Source of the DNA: an uncultured Candidatus Soleaferrea sp.
Lineage (GTDB): Bacteria > Bacillota > Clostridia > Oscillospirales > Ruminococcaceae
Direction: 5' to 3'
DNA: 27,403 nt
NCBI GenBank assembly: GCA_934527325.1
Contig: CAKTAG010000007.1
Location: 1-27,403, forward strand
Shown: piece after piece, positions 8,809 to 15,990 of the stretch
Numbering within the stretch: position 1 is the first letter of the stretch
Layout: the number at the start of each line of letters is the position of its first letter
Notes under the pieces: generated by a model
Told to the model about the DNA's origin: nothing
Databases searched by the model: none
What the model saw: the letters and a program-made list of their open reading frames with translations, nothing else
Position numbers and translations under genes: made by a program

Positions 8809-9924
8809 GTGGAACAAAATATTAAAAGGTTTACTATTAATAGCAAAATTTTAAGTAACAGCTATAAAAAATCATTTGTTTTAAAAGAAAGTGGACAAAT
8901 ATGGTTGCCTTGTGATAGTGGTAGTGGTATGTTTATAACTGGTAAATTAGATTCATCAGAAAAAGGTATGAAGTGGGGCAGAATTGTTATTAATGGTGAA
9001 TTACCAGAAGATTGTGAATATTATATCTATTTAATGGCTAGTGATGATTTTGAGATGGAATATAAAAATGAAATAATAACTTATGATAATTTTTTTAAAT
9101 CATCAGATATTCCTTTAGAAGATAAAATATTTATTTTATCTAGTGAAAAATCTAAAGTAGAAAAAAATAAAAAAGATATTTTATTATTTGGTTTAGAAGG
9201 AAGATACTTATGGGTGGCTATTGAAATTATACATACATCTAAAGAGGTGTGTATAGAAAATATTTTAGTGTACTTTCCAGGAGATAGCCTTATAAAATAC
9301 TTACCAGAGATATATAAAAAAAATGAAGATGATTTTTTTAAAAGGTATTTAGCTATTTTCTCTTCAATGAATAAGGATTACCAAAGAGAAGTTGATTATG
9401 CTGCTTCTTTAATAGATGTAGATACTGCACCAGATAGAGTAGTACCGTTATTATCTAAATGGTTGGGTATGGATATAAAAGGGAATTTTTTAAGTATTGA
9501 ACAATTAAGGATTTTGATTAAAAATGCTAGGTACCTTAACCAATATAAAGGGACTATAGAAGTAATAAGTAAAGTTGTTGAGTTATTTATTGGAACTAAA
9601 CCTATTATAGTTGAACAAATTAAAGTTGAAAAATATACATCAGTTGAAAATTTTAATTTATATCAGGAATTATATGGTAAAAAACCATGTGAATTTTTAA
9701 TTATGTTAAATCAAGATTTAACTGAAGAAGTTTTTTATCAATTAAGGTCATTAATTAATATTTTTAAGCCAGCTAGAACAAAAGTTACAATTATATTTTT
9801 AAATCAAGAAGTACAAATAGATAGGTATTGTTATATAGATATAAATGCTAGAATAACTAAAAGTTCAGAAGGGATGTTATGTGAAAATCAATATTTAGAT
9901 ACAAATGTTATTTTAGCTAAATAA
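8809..9924 (+). CDS. gpI-like phage tail protein (TIGR02242-type), last gene of the CIS cluster
   Basis: This 371-residue protein has two parts. Residues 1-155 are beta-rich (SGSGMFITGKLDSSEKG, WGRIVINGELPED), as in the N-terminal domain of eCIS-associated tail proteins. Residues about 164-320 are the gpI-type domain, with YLPEIYKK, FFKRYLAIF, VPLLSKWLGMD and YKGTIEVISKVVELF. In phages gpI joins the wedge to the fibres; in eCIS clusters the same family follows the J-like genes. The GTG start has GGTGGTG just upstream and lies one base after the previous stop. No tail-fibre or receptor-binding gene follows; the next genes are for sporulation. Confidence 0.82.
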   Translation: MEQNIKRFTINSKILSNSYKKSFVLKESGQIWLPCDSGSGMFITGKLDSSEKGMKWGRIVINGELPEDCEYYIYLMASDDFEMEYKNEIITYDNFFKSSDIPLEDKIFILSSEKSKVEKNKKDILLFGLEGRYLWVAIEIIHTSKEVCIENILVYFPGDSLIKYLPEIYKKNEDDFFKRYLAIFSSMNKDYQREVDYAASLIDVDTAPDRVVPLLSKWLGMDIKGNFLSIEQLRILIKNARYLNQYKGTIEVISKVVELFIGTKPIIVEQIKVEKYTSVENFNLYQELYGKKPCEFLIMLNQDLTEEVFYQLRSLINIFKPARTKVTIIFLNQEVQIDRYCYIDINARITKSSEGMLCENQYLDTNVILAK

Positions 9925-10067
9925 AGAATTGAAGTAAAATGTTTTATATTATACTTTAGTGAATAAGAGCATAATAGTGTTTTTCAAATGAATCACAATA
10001 ATTTATAATTTGGCATATTATAATAAAGAATGTAGAATTGATTTAAAAAAAAGATGTAGAAATTATA

Positions 10068-10104
10068 AAAGTCGCGCTGCTGTTTTAGTAGAGTGGCTTT
10101 TGCA
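10068..10104 (+). terminator. Rho-independent terminator closing the CIS operon
   Basis: AAAGTCGC pairs with GTGGCTTT, with a few G-U pairs, followed inside by CTGCT/AGTAG around a GTTTT loop. A short run of T follows. The G-U pairs would be A-C mismatches on the other strand, so the hairpin works in RNA made from the + strand. The rest of 9925-10152 is AT-rich with no ORF, and I see no convincing sporulation promoter for the genes downstream. Confidence 0.55.
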
Positions 10105-10152
10105 TTATATAAAAGGTTATAGATATTTATTTGCTGAAATGAGGAGATTTGT

Positions 10153-11037
10153 TTGAAAGATTTGCAATATTTGGTTGTTGGTGGTGATGGCAGGCAAGGT
10201 TATTTAACTACCTGCTTGATTGAAGAAAAAAAAAGAGTATCTGTTATTTTTGGTGGTGGCTTTAAACATATTGTAGGTGATGATGTAGAAAAAACAGATT
10301 GGAAAAATGCAATTCGTAGCAGTGATGTTATTATATTTCCGTTACCAATTTCTAAAGATGATGAAAATTTAAACGCTGATTATAAAATAAAATTAGCAGA
10401 AATTGTAAATGAAATACCTAGTAACAAAGTAGTTATGGCGGGTGGAGTAACACCTAAAATTAAAAGTTTATTTGAATTAAAAAATATAGAAGTAATAGAT
10501 TACTTTAATAGAGAAGAATTAACAGTTTGTAATGCTATTCCTACAGCTGAGGGGGCAATAGAAATAGCTATGCGAGAATTGCCAATAACTATTAATAATT
10601 CAAAATGTTTAATAACAGGGTTTGGCAGAATAAGTAAAATTTTAGTTAAGGTTTTACATGGGTTAGGAGCCAAAACTACAGTTGTAGCTAGAAAAAATGC
10701 TGATTTAGTTTGGGCTAGTATATATGGGGCAAGTGTGCAACATATAGCTGATATTAAATTAGCTGTTAAAGGTAAAGATGTGATTTTTAATACTGTACCG
10801 TTTAAAATTATTAATGAGGATGCGTTAAGTAATGTAGATAAAAGTTGTTTAATTATAGATGTTGCATCTAAACCAGGAGGAGTTGATTTTGAAGTAGCAG
10901 ATAGATTAGGGATAAATGTTATTTGGGCATTGGCTTTACCTGGTAAGGTAGCACCTAAAACAGCAGGTGAGGCAATAAAAACTGCTATTAATAATATTTT
11001 AAAAGAAGCAGATATTGTAAGCAAAAAGAAGTTATAA
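10153..11037 (+). CDS. dpaA: Dipicolinate synthase subunit A
   Basis: DpaA (SpoVFA), with DpaB, oxidises dihydrodipicolinate from the lysine pathway to dipicolinic acid in the mother cell; the product is stored with calcium in the spore core. The 294-residue length is normal. The N-terminus YLVVGGDGRQGYLTTCL is the typical DpaA opening with a Rossmann-like loop, and a second nucleotide-binding loop, CLITGFGRISKIL, lies near residue 155. The C-terminus has DVASKPGGVDF and ALPGKVAPKTAGE, both characteristic. The TTG start is chosen for the GAGGAG site six bases upstream. It is followed by dpaB 54 bases later as one operon. In Bacillus the operon is under sigma-K; no clear sigma-K site is visible here. 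Confidence 0.93.
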   Translation: MKDLQYLVVGGDGRQGYLTTCLIEEKKRVSVIFGGGFKHIVGDDVEKTDWKNAIRSSDVIIFPLPISKDDENLNADYKIKLAEIVNEIPSNKVVMAGGVTPKIKSLFELKNIEVIDYFNREELTVCNAIPTAEGAIEIAMRELPITINNSKCLITGFGRISKILVKVLHGLGAKTTVVARKNADLVWASIYGASVQHIADIKLAVKGKDVIFNTVPFKIINEDALSNVDKSCLIIDVASKPGGVDFEVADRLGINVIWALALPGKVAPKTAGEAIKTAINNILKEADIVSKKKL

Positions 11038-11091
11038 AACTGTGAAACATTTAATATTGCGTATTAAATAATTATTTTTGGAGGATTTGAT

Positions 11092-11661
11092 ATGAGTGTT
11101 AAAATTGGATTTGCGATTTGTGGTTCTTTTTGTACTTTTAGTAAAATATTCAATGTTATAGAAAATTTGGTAAACAAAGGGTACGATGTTTACCCAATAA
11201 TGTCGTTTAATGCTTATAATACAGATACACGGTTTGGATTGGCGGAAGAAAATAGAAATAAAATTAAAAATATTTGTAACAGAAATATTATTGCCGATAT
11301 AAAAGATGCAGAACCAATAGGCCCAAAAAAATTAATAGATTTGTTAATTGTTGCACCATGTACTGGTAATACACTTGGCAAATTAGCAGCTGGTATTGCA
11401 GATACACCTGTAACAATGGCTACAAAAGCACATCTTAGAAACCAAAAGCCGGTATTAATAGGAGTTTCTACTAATGATGGTGTTTCAACATCTGCTAAAA
11501 ACATAGGGTTACTTTTAAATCAAAAAAATATATTTTTTATTCCAATAAGGCAAGATGACGCTGTTAATAAGCCATTATCAATTGTTGCGGATTTTGATTT
11601 AACAGAAGCTGCTATTAAAGAAGCGTTAAATTATAGACAAATTCAGCCAGTTTATATATAA
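11092..11661 (+). CDS. dpaB: Dipicolinate synthase subunit B (flavoprotein)
   Basis: SpoVFB/DpaB belongs to the HFCD flavoprotein family and forms the second subunit of dipicolinate synthase. Visible marks are IGFAICGSFCTF at the N-terminus, VAPCTGNTLGKLAAGIADTP near residues 88-107 (the flavin-binding stretch), and KPVLIGVSTNDG. The 189-residue length is normal for the family. A near-perfect GGAGG site lies ahead of the ATG. Its position right after dpaA confirms the pairing. A strong hairpin lies immediately downstream, so dpaAB looks like a two-gene transcript. Confidence 0.94.
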   Translation: MSVKIGFAICGSFCTFSKIFNVIENLVNKGYDVYPIMSFNAYNTDTRFGLAEENRNKIKNICNRNIIADIKDAEPIGPKKLIDLLIVAPCTGNTLGKLAAGIADTPVTMATKAHLRNQKPVLIGVSTNDGVSTSAKNIGLLLNQKNIFFIPIRQDDAVNKPLSIVADFDLTEAAIKEALNYRQIQPVYI

Positions 11662-11670
11662 TAAATGTAA

Positions 11671-11705
11671 AATACATCTATTAGTTAAAAACTAATAGAT
11701 GTATT
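11671..11705. terminator. Perfect 16-bp inverted repeat after dpaB
   Basis: AATACATCTATTAGTT and its exact reverse complement are separated by only AAA. It begins ten bases after the dpaB stop. There is no long T run after it on the + strand, so termination may be weak; it could also stabilise the 3' end of the mRNA. Confidence 0.6.
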
Positions 11706-11728
11706 GTTGATAATGATTTTAATATTAT

Positions 11729-11861
11729 ACAATATATATGTTGAGAAAATTTTAAAGTATAGTAAAAATTAAAGTAGAAACACAATATATATTGTTTTTA
11801 ACATTTTCAACAAAGTTTTCAACAATGATAACGTTGAAAAAAGTTAAAAATGTGGATAACA
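11729..11861 (+). promoter_or_regulatory. Palindrome-rich leader upstream of the two-component system
   Basis: This stretch holds ACAATATATATGTT (11729-11742) and the perfect 14-bp palindrome ACAATATATATTGT (11782-11795). It also has TTTTCAACA twice (11804-11812, 11816-11824), the second facing GTTGAAAA (11833-11840) across nine bases, and TGTGGATAA at 11851-11859, which reads TTATCCACA, the DnaA-box consensus, on the other strand. Repeated symmetrical elements ahead of a response-regulator gene suggest operator sites, perhaps autoregulatory. The protein that binds is unknown and no clean sigma-A promoter is seen. Confidence 0.35.
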
Positions 11862-11944
11862 AAATTATGTAAAAAATAAATTTATGTGATATACATAAGT
11901 AAATGTTGTAAAAATTGTATATAAAATAGGGGGATTGGTTAATT

Positions 11945-12640
11945 ATGAGAGAAGTGAAAGTGTTAATTGTTGATGACGATGAGAATATATGTAATATACT
12001 TAAATTGTATTTAGAAAAAGTATTGTATAAAGTTGAAGTTGCGTATAACGGAAAAGAAGCTATGGAAAAATATGAAAGTGTGGCACCAGATATTGTATTG
12101 TTAGATGTTATGATGCCGGAAGTAGATGGCTGGGAGCTATGTAGGTTTATTAGAAGAAATGGGGATTGCCCTGTTATAATGATTACAGCTAAAGGGGAGG
12201 CTTTTGACAAAATTTTAGGGTTAGAATTAGGGGCAGATGATTACATATCTAAACCTTTTGAAGTTAAAGAAGTAGTGGCAAGGGTAAAAGCTGTGTTAAG
12301 AAGAACGTTAGGTAAAAGAACTGATAATGAAGATAAAATTTATAGGGTAGAATATGATAATTTAATTATAGATATTAGTAAATATGAATTGGTAATAAAA
12401 GGACAAGTTGTAGATGCACCACCTAAGGAAATGGATTTATTATTTTTTTTAGCAAGTAACCCAAACAAGGTTTATACTCGTAATGTGTTGTTAGATAAAA
12501 TTTGGGGAGTGGAATGTTATGTTGATATAAGAACAGTAGATGTTCATATAAAAAGGTTACGTGAAAAATTAGAAGGTGTTTCGAAAAAATGGATGTTAAA
12601 AACTGTTTGGGGAGTAGGGTATAAATTTGAGACTTATTAA
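11945..12640 (+). CDS. OmpR/PhoB-family response regulator
   Basis: The 231-residue protein has an N-terminal receiver domain (1-120) with the acidic pocket D10-D12, the phospho-acceptor D54 in VLLDVMMPEVDG, the switch Thr in MITAKG and the conserved Lys in ISKPF. The C-terminal half is a winged-helix DNA-binding domain (about 132-230) with PPKEMDLLFFLASNPNKV, the recognition-helix region VDVHIKRLREKL and the closing VWGVGYKFE. All key residues are present. It pairs with the histidine kinase 44 bases downstream and should be phosphorylated by it. The overall look is closest to the ResD/SrrA/WalR group, but targets cannot be read from sequence. A GGGGG-type ribosome site lies a few bases before the ATG. 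Confidence 0.9.
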   Translation: MREVKVLIVDDDENICNILKLYLEKVLYKVEVAYNGKEAMEKYESVAPDIVLLDVMMPEVDGWELCRFIRRNGDCPVIMITAKGEAFDKILGLELGADDYISKPFEVKEVVARVKAVLRRTLGKRTDNEDKIYRVEYDNLIIDISKYELVIKGQVVDAPPKEMDLLFFLASNPNKVYTRNVLLDKIWGVECYVDIRTVDVHIKRLREKLEGVSKKWMLKTVWGVGYKFETY

Positions 12641-12684
12641 TTGGTGGTTGTTAGTGGAAATAAATATAAAAAAGAGGTAACAAT

Positions 12685-14100
12685 GTGAAAAAAGGGTTGT
12701 TCAAAAAATATTTTTTTATTTTTATTTGCTTAATTTCAATAAGTGCATTAATTTTTAGTGGTGTTTTTTTGCATTTATCATCTAAATATTTTAAAGAAGA
12801 TAAATATAATTTGTTATATAATAACGCTATAAAAATTAAAAATGTTATTGTAAATAACTATAATAGTAATATGAAAATGTATATAGATAAAAGGTACATA
12901 ACAGTGATTTGTAATGCTATTAGCGGTGCTATAGATGTTGACATATTTTTAACTGATGTTTATGGGAACTTACAAATATATGATTACATTGATGAATATA
13001 ATAATGGTTTATTAATACCAAAGGAGGTAATAAAAAAAGCTATAGATAATGGGGTCTGTAAATTATGCGGAAATTTAAAGGGGTTCTATAAATATTCACA
13101 TTATGTAGTAGCTGTGCCTTTAAGGCTAAATAAAAATAATGTTGATGGGGTTATTTTTGTTTCTGCATCTGCTAGGAATATAGAAAAGTTATTGTTGGAT
13201 ATGGTTAAAATTTTTATTATAAGTTTTATAGTGGTTATAATAATTTCTACAGGTATAATATGGGTAATAACAGATAAGATGATACATCCGCTTAAAGAAA
13301 TGGCTAAAATAACAAAAGTGTTTGCAAAAGGCGATTTTAGAAAAAAAATAACTATAAATCAAAATAATGAAATAGGTGAACTTTCTGCATCTTTAAACGA
13401 AATGGCAGATGAATTACAAAAAATAGAAGATAGACGTAGGTATTTTATAGCTAGTGTTTCACATGAATTAAAAACACCTATTACAACAATTTTAGGTTTT
13501 ATAGAAGGAATAATGGATGGTGTTATACCACAGGAAAAACATAAAGAATATTTAACTATTATATCTAATGAAGTAAAAAGGCTATCTAATGTAATTACTT
13601 CTATGACAAATTTAACTAAAATAGATTCTGAACAAGTAAAATTATTTAAGCAGCAGTTTAGTATAAGTGAGATTATTAATAAAGTAATTTTTAACTTTGA
13701 AGAAAAAATATTGAAAAAACAAATAAAAATTTATGGTCTAGATCAAGATGATATTTTTGTTTTTGCTGATAAAGATTTGATATACCAAGTAGTTTATAAT
13801 TTAATAGAAAATGCTGTTAAATTTACCAATATTGGTGGGTATATAAAAATTAGGTATAAAATAACTAGTGAATTAGTTTATGTAGGAATTAAAAACTCTG
13901 GAAATGGAATAAACGAAGAAGATTTAAAATACATTTTTGATAAATTTTATAAAGTAGATAAATCTAGAAATTTAAATAAAGGAAGTATAGGTTTAGGGCT
14001 TTATATTGTTAAACAAATATTAATGTTGCATGGTAGTAATATAGAAGTTGAAACAAAAGATGGAGAATATACAGAGTTCTTCTTTTGGTTGGCAAAGTAA
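12685..14100 (+). CDS. Membrane-bound sensor histidine kinase
   Basis: This 471-residue kinase has two transmembrane segments (about 9-30 and 176-195) flanking an extracellular sensor of about 145 residues. The sensor contains paired cysteines in GVCKLCG, which might bind metal or respond to redox. A HAMP linker follows (about 196-248), then the dimerisation domain with phospho-acceptor His260 in SVSHELKTPIT. The ATP-binding domain has the N box YNLIENAVKF, G1 GNGINEED, F box FDKFYKVDK and G2 GSIGLGLYIVKQI. It is complete and of normal length. The GTG start has GAGG eight bases upstream; an ATG two bases earlier is out of frame and followed by a stop. It forms an operon with the regulator before it. 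The signal sensed is unknown. Confidence 0.9.
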   Translation: MKKGLFKKYFFIFICLISISALIFSGVFLHLSSKYFKEDKYNLLYNNAIKIKNVIVNNYNSNMKMYIDKRYITVICNAISGAIDVDIFLTDVYGNLQIYDYIDEYNNGLLIPKEVIKKAIDNGVCKLCGNLKGFYKYSHYVVAVPLRLNKNNVDGVIFVSASARNIEKLLLDMVKIFIISFIVVIIISTGIIWVITDKMIHPLKEMAKITKVFAKGDFRKKITINQNNEIGELSASLNEMADELQKIEDRRRYFIASVSHELKTPITTILGFIEGIMDGVIPQEKHKEYLTIISNEVKRLSNVITSMTNLTKIDSEQVKLFKQQFSISEIINKVIFNFEEKILKKQIKIYGLDQDDIFVFADKDLIYQVVYNLIENAVKFTNIGGYIKIRYKITSELVYVGIKNSGNGINEEDLKYIFDKFYKVDKSRNLNKGSIGLGLYIVKQILMLHGSNIEVETKDGEYTEFFFWLAK

Positions 14101-14144
14101 ACGTTTGATTATGTGTTCTATATAAATTTAGTGATTTAATATAA

Positions 14145-14173
14145 TTGACGAAAATAATAAAAAGTTGTATTAT
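14145..14173 (+). promoter_or_regulatory. Sigma-A promoter for the sortase pair
   Basis: TTGACG (14145-14150), a 17-base spacer and TATTAT (14168-14173) lie about 21 bases before the ATG of the first sortase. Five of six bases match consensus in each box. The leader would be very short but includes the AGAGAGG ribosome site. It implies that the sortases are transcribed apart from the histidine kinase. Confidence 0.65.
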
Positions 14174-14194
14174 GAATAAGAGAGGTTAAAACTA

Positions 14195-15058
14195 ATGAAA
14201 AAAATAAATTTTATAGATGTGGTTAAAAAGCATAAATACATTAGTTTGATTATTGTTTCAATATCTATATTATGTTTTGTTTTAGTTTTTTTATTTAGGG
14301 ATGAATGTGAACATAAAGAAGATGAGCTTGTAGAGGTAGATATTGTAGATGACAAGGATAAAAAAAATGATGATTACATAAAAGTTCCAAATAGAACGGA
14401 AGAATTAAAAAAAGCATTTGAAAAAAACAATGAAACAGTAGCATGGGTTTATATACCAGGAACAACAGTGGATTATCCAGTTATGAAAGGCATAGATAAT
14501 AACTATTATTTACGAAGAAATGAAGAAAAAGAATATTCTTTTGAGGGCTGTATTTTTGGTGATGATGACAGCTTTTTTAGCCCATTTAATGAATTATCTA
14601 ACAATGTTGTGTTGTATGGCCATAATTTAGATGATAACCCGAATGGTAAAAGATTTGCACAATTAATAAAATTTTTAGATGCTGAATTTGCCAAAAATAC
14701 GCCATACATTTTTTTAACAACAAAAGATGTTTCATTAGTTTATGAGATTTTTGCAGTATATTTTACAGATATTAAATTTGGTTACACTAGAGTTGGATTA
14801 AATGAAAATATGCAACAGAAATTGGTAGATAGTGCTAAAAATAGATCTGAATATATTTATAACGTTGATGTGACAGGTAAAGATAAAATTATAACTCTAT
14901 CTACATGTACTTATAGATATGGTGAATATGGTTCACGTAACCAAAAAAATACACGTTTTGTTGTGCAAGGTAAATTGTTGAATAATACAGATAGATTAGA
15001 AAAAAAAATAGATATACAAAAAAATTTAAACCCTAAAGCTCCAGATATAGATAGTTAA
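14195..15058 (+). CDS. srtB: Class B sortase (first of a tandem pair)
   Basis: Sortase transpeptidases join surface proteins to the cell wall. This 287-residue protein has one N-terminal membrane anchor (about 15-36), an acidic linker (about 42-65) and a class B catalytic domain. The catalytic triad is visible: His143 in GHN, Cys238 in LSTCTY and Arg254 in NTRFVV. WVYIPGTTVDYPVM is the usual start of the SrtB fold. The loop after the histidine reads GHNLDDNPNGKRFAQL, longer than the GHN-MKDGxMFGxL loop common in SrtB. The neighbour downstream is a paralogue sharing about half its residues. No LPXTG-like substrate is encoded nearby, so substrates must lie elsewhere. Confidence 0.88.
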   Translation: MKKINFIDVVKKHKYISLIIVSISILCFVLVFLFRDECEHKEDELVEVDIVDDKDKKNDDYIKVPNRTEELKKAFEKNNETVAWVYIPGTTVDYPVMKGIDNNYYLRRNEEKEYSFEGCIFGDDDSFFSPFNELSNNVVLYGHNLDDNPNGKRFAQLIKFLDAEFAKNTPYIFLTTKDVSLVYEIFAVYFTDIKFGYTRVGLNENMQQKLVDSAKNRSEYIYNVDVTGKDKIITLSTCTYRYGEYGSRNQKNTRFVVQGKLLNNTDRLEKKIDIQKNLNPKAPDIDS

Positions 15059-15086
15059 TTTAATTAAAAACAAAAGGAAGATAAAT

Positions 15087-15950
15087 TTGATAAAGAAATG
15101 TATATTTAAAATATTAGTGATTTTAATTTCTTTATTTGTAATATTTTTAGGTACTTATAAATTTGATAAAAATAAGGACATCAATTATGAAGAAATTAAT
15201 TATAACAACGTTGAAGAAATAAGTAATGATGTTGAAGAAAAAAGCGATGATGTAATAATACCCAATAAGCGTGATGACTTTTTGGCTGAAAAACAAAAAA
15301 ATAAAGATGTTAAAGCTTGGATAACTATACCTGGAACAACAATAGATTGGCCGGTTATGCAATGGATTGTTGTAAATCCAGAGCAAAAATGTTTTTACGA
15401 CAGACGTGATGAGAATAAGAATTATTCTTTTGCAGGTTCTATATATAGTGGAGAGGGAGTTAAGTTTGAACCTTATAATGAAATATCTAACAATTTAATT
15501 TTGCATGGGCACAATTTAGATGATAACCCAAATGGTAAAAGATTTGCACAATTGATGAAGTTTTTAGATATTGAGTTTGCTAAGAATACACCATATATTT
15601 TTTTAACAACTGAAGATGCAGATTTAGTTTACCAGATATATGCGGTTTATTTTACGGATATTGATTTTAATTGCTATTGGATAGGGCTTGGTGAAAATGA
15701 TATGTTGGGTATGATAAATGGTGCCAAAGAAAGGTCTGAGTATGTATACGATGTTGATGCAACAGGCAAAGATAAAATTATAACTTTATCTACGTGTACT
15801 TATAAGTATGGCAAAAATGGTTCAAATGGGCAAAAATATACACGTTTTGTTATACAAGGTAAATTATTAACATCTAACAGTAAGTTAAGCTCAACAGTTT
15901 CAATTAAAAAAAATCCAAATCCAAAACAACCTGTAATACCTAAAATGTGA
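15087..15950 (+). CDS. srtB: Class B sortase (second of a tandem pair)
   Basis: It is also 287 residues, with an N-terminal membrane anchor (about 5-24), an Asp/Glu/Asn-rich linker and a SrtB domain with His142 (GHN), Cys237 (LSTCTY) and Arg253 (YTRFVI). The loop GHNLDDNPNGKRFAQL and the following FAKNTPYIFLTT are the same as in the upstream copy, though many silent DNA differences show that the duplication is not recent. The N-terminal halves and the surface between His and Cys differ more (for instance IVVNPEQKCFYD here), suggesting different substrates. The TTG start has AAAGGAAG upstream. The 28-base gap shows one transcript with the first sortase. Confidence 0.88.
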   Translation: MIKKCIFKILVILISLFVIFLGTYKFDKNKDINYEEINYNNVEEISNDVEEKSDDVIIPNKRDDFLAEKQKNKDVKAWITIPGTTIDWPVMQWIVVNPEQKCFYDRRDENKNYSFAGSIYSGEGVKFEPYNEISNNLILHGHNLDDNPNGKRFAQLMKFLDIEFAKNTPYIFLTTEDADLVYQIYAVYFTDIDFNCYWIGLGENDMLGMINGAKERSEYVYDVDATGKDKIITLSTCTYKYGKNGSNGQKYTRFVIQGKLLTSNSKLSSTVSIKKNPNPKQPVIPKM

Positions 15951-15990
15951 GTTATTAATAAAAATATAGTCTTTGTAAGGAGTAGACGAG

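Noticed and set aside
10101..10152. Sigma-K-like -10 (GCATTATATA) before dpaA
   Set aside because: One key base differs from CATA and no AC-type -35 is found at the right distance; too weak to list.
10500..11024. 174-residue open frame on the minus strand inside dpaA
   Set aside because: It is antisense to a well-supported gene, and its composition is the mirror of dpaA codons; no start site or family features.
11752..12210. 152-residue minus-strand open frame spanning the leader and the response-regulator gene
   Set aside because: Low-complexity Ile/Ser/Phe sequence antisense to the receiver domain; no ribosome site.
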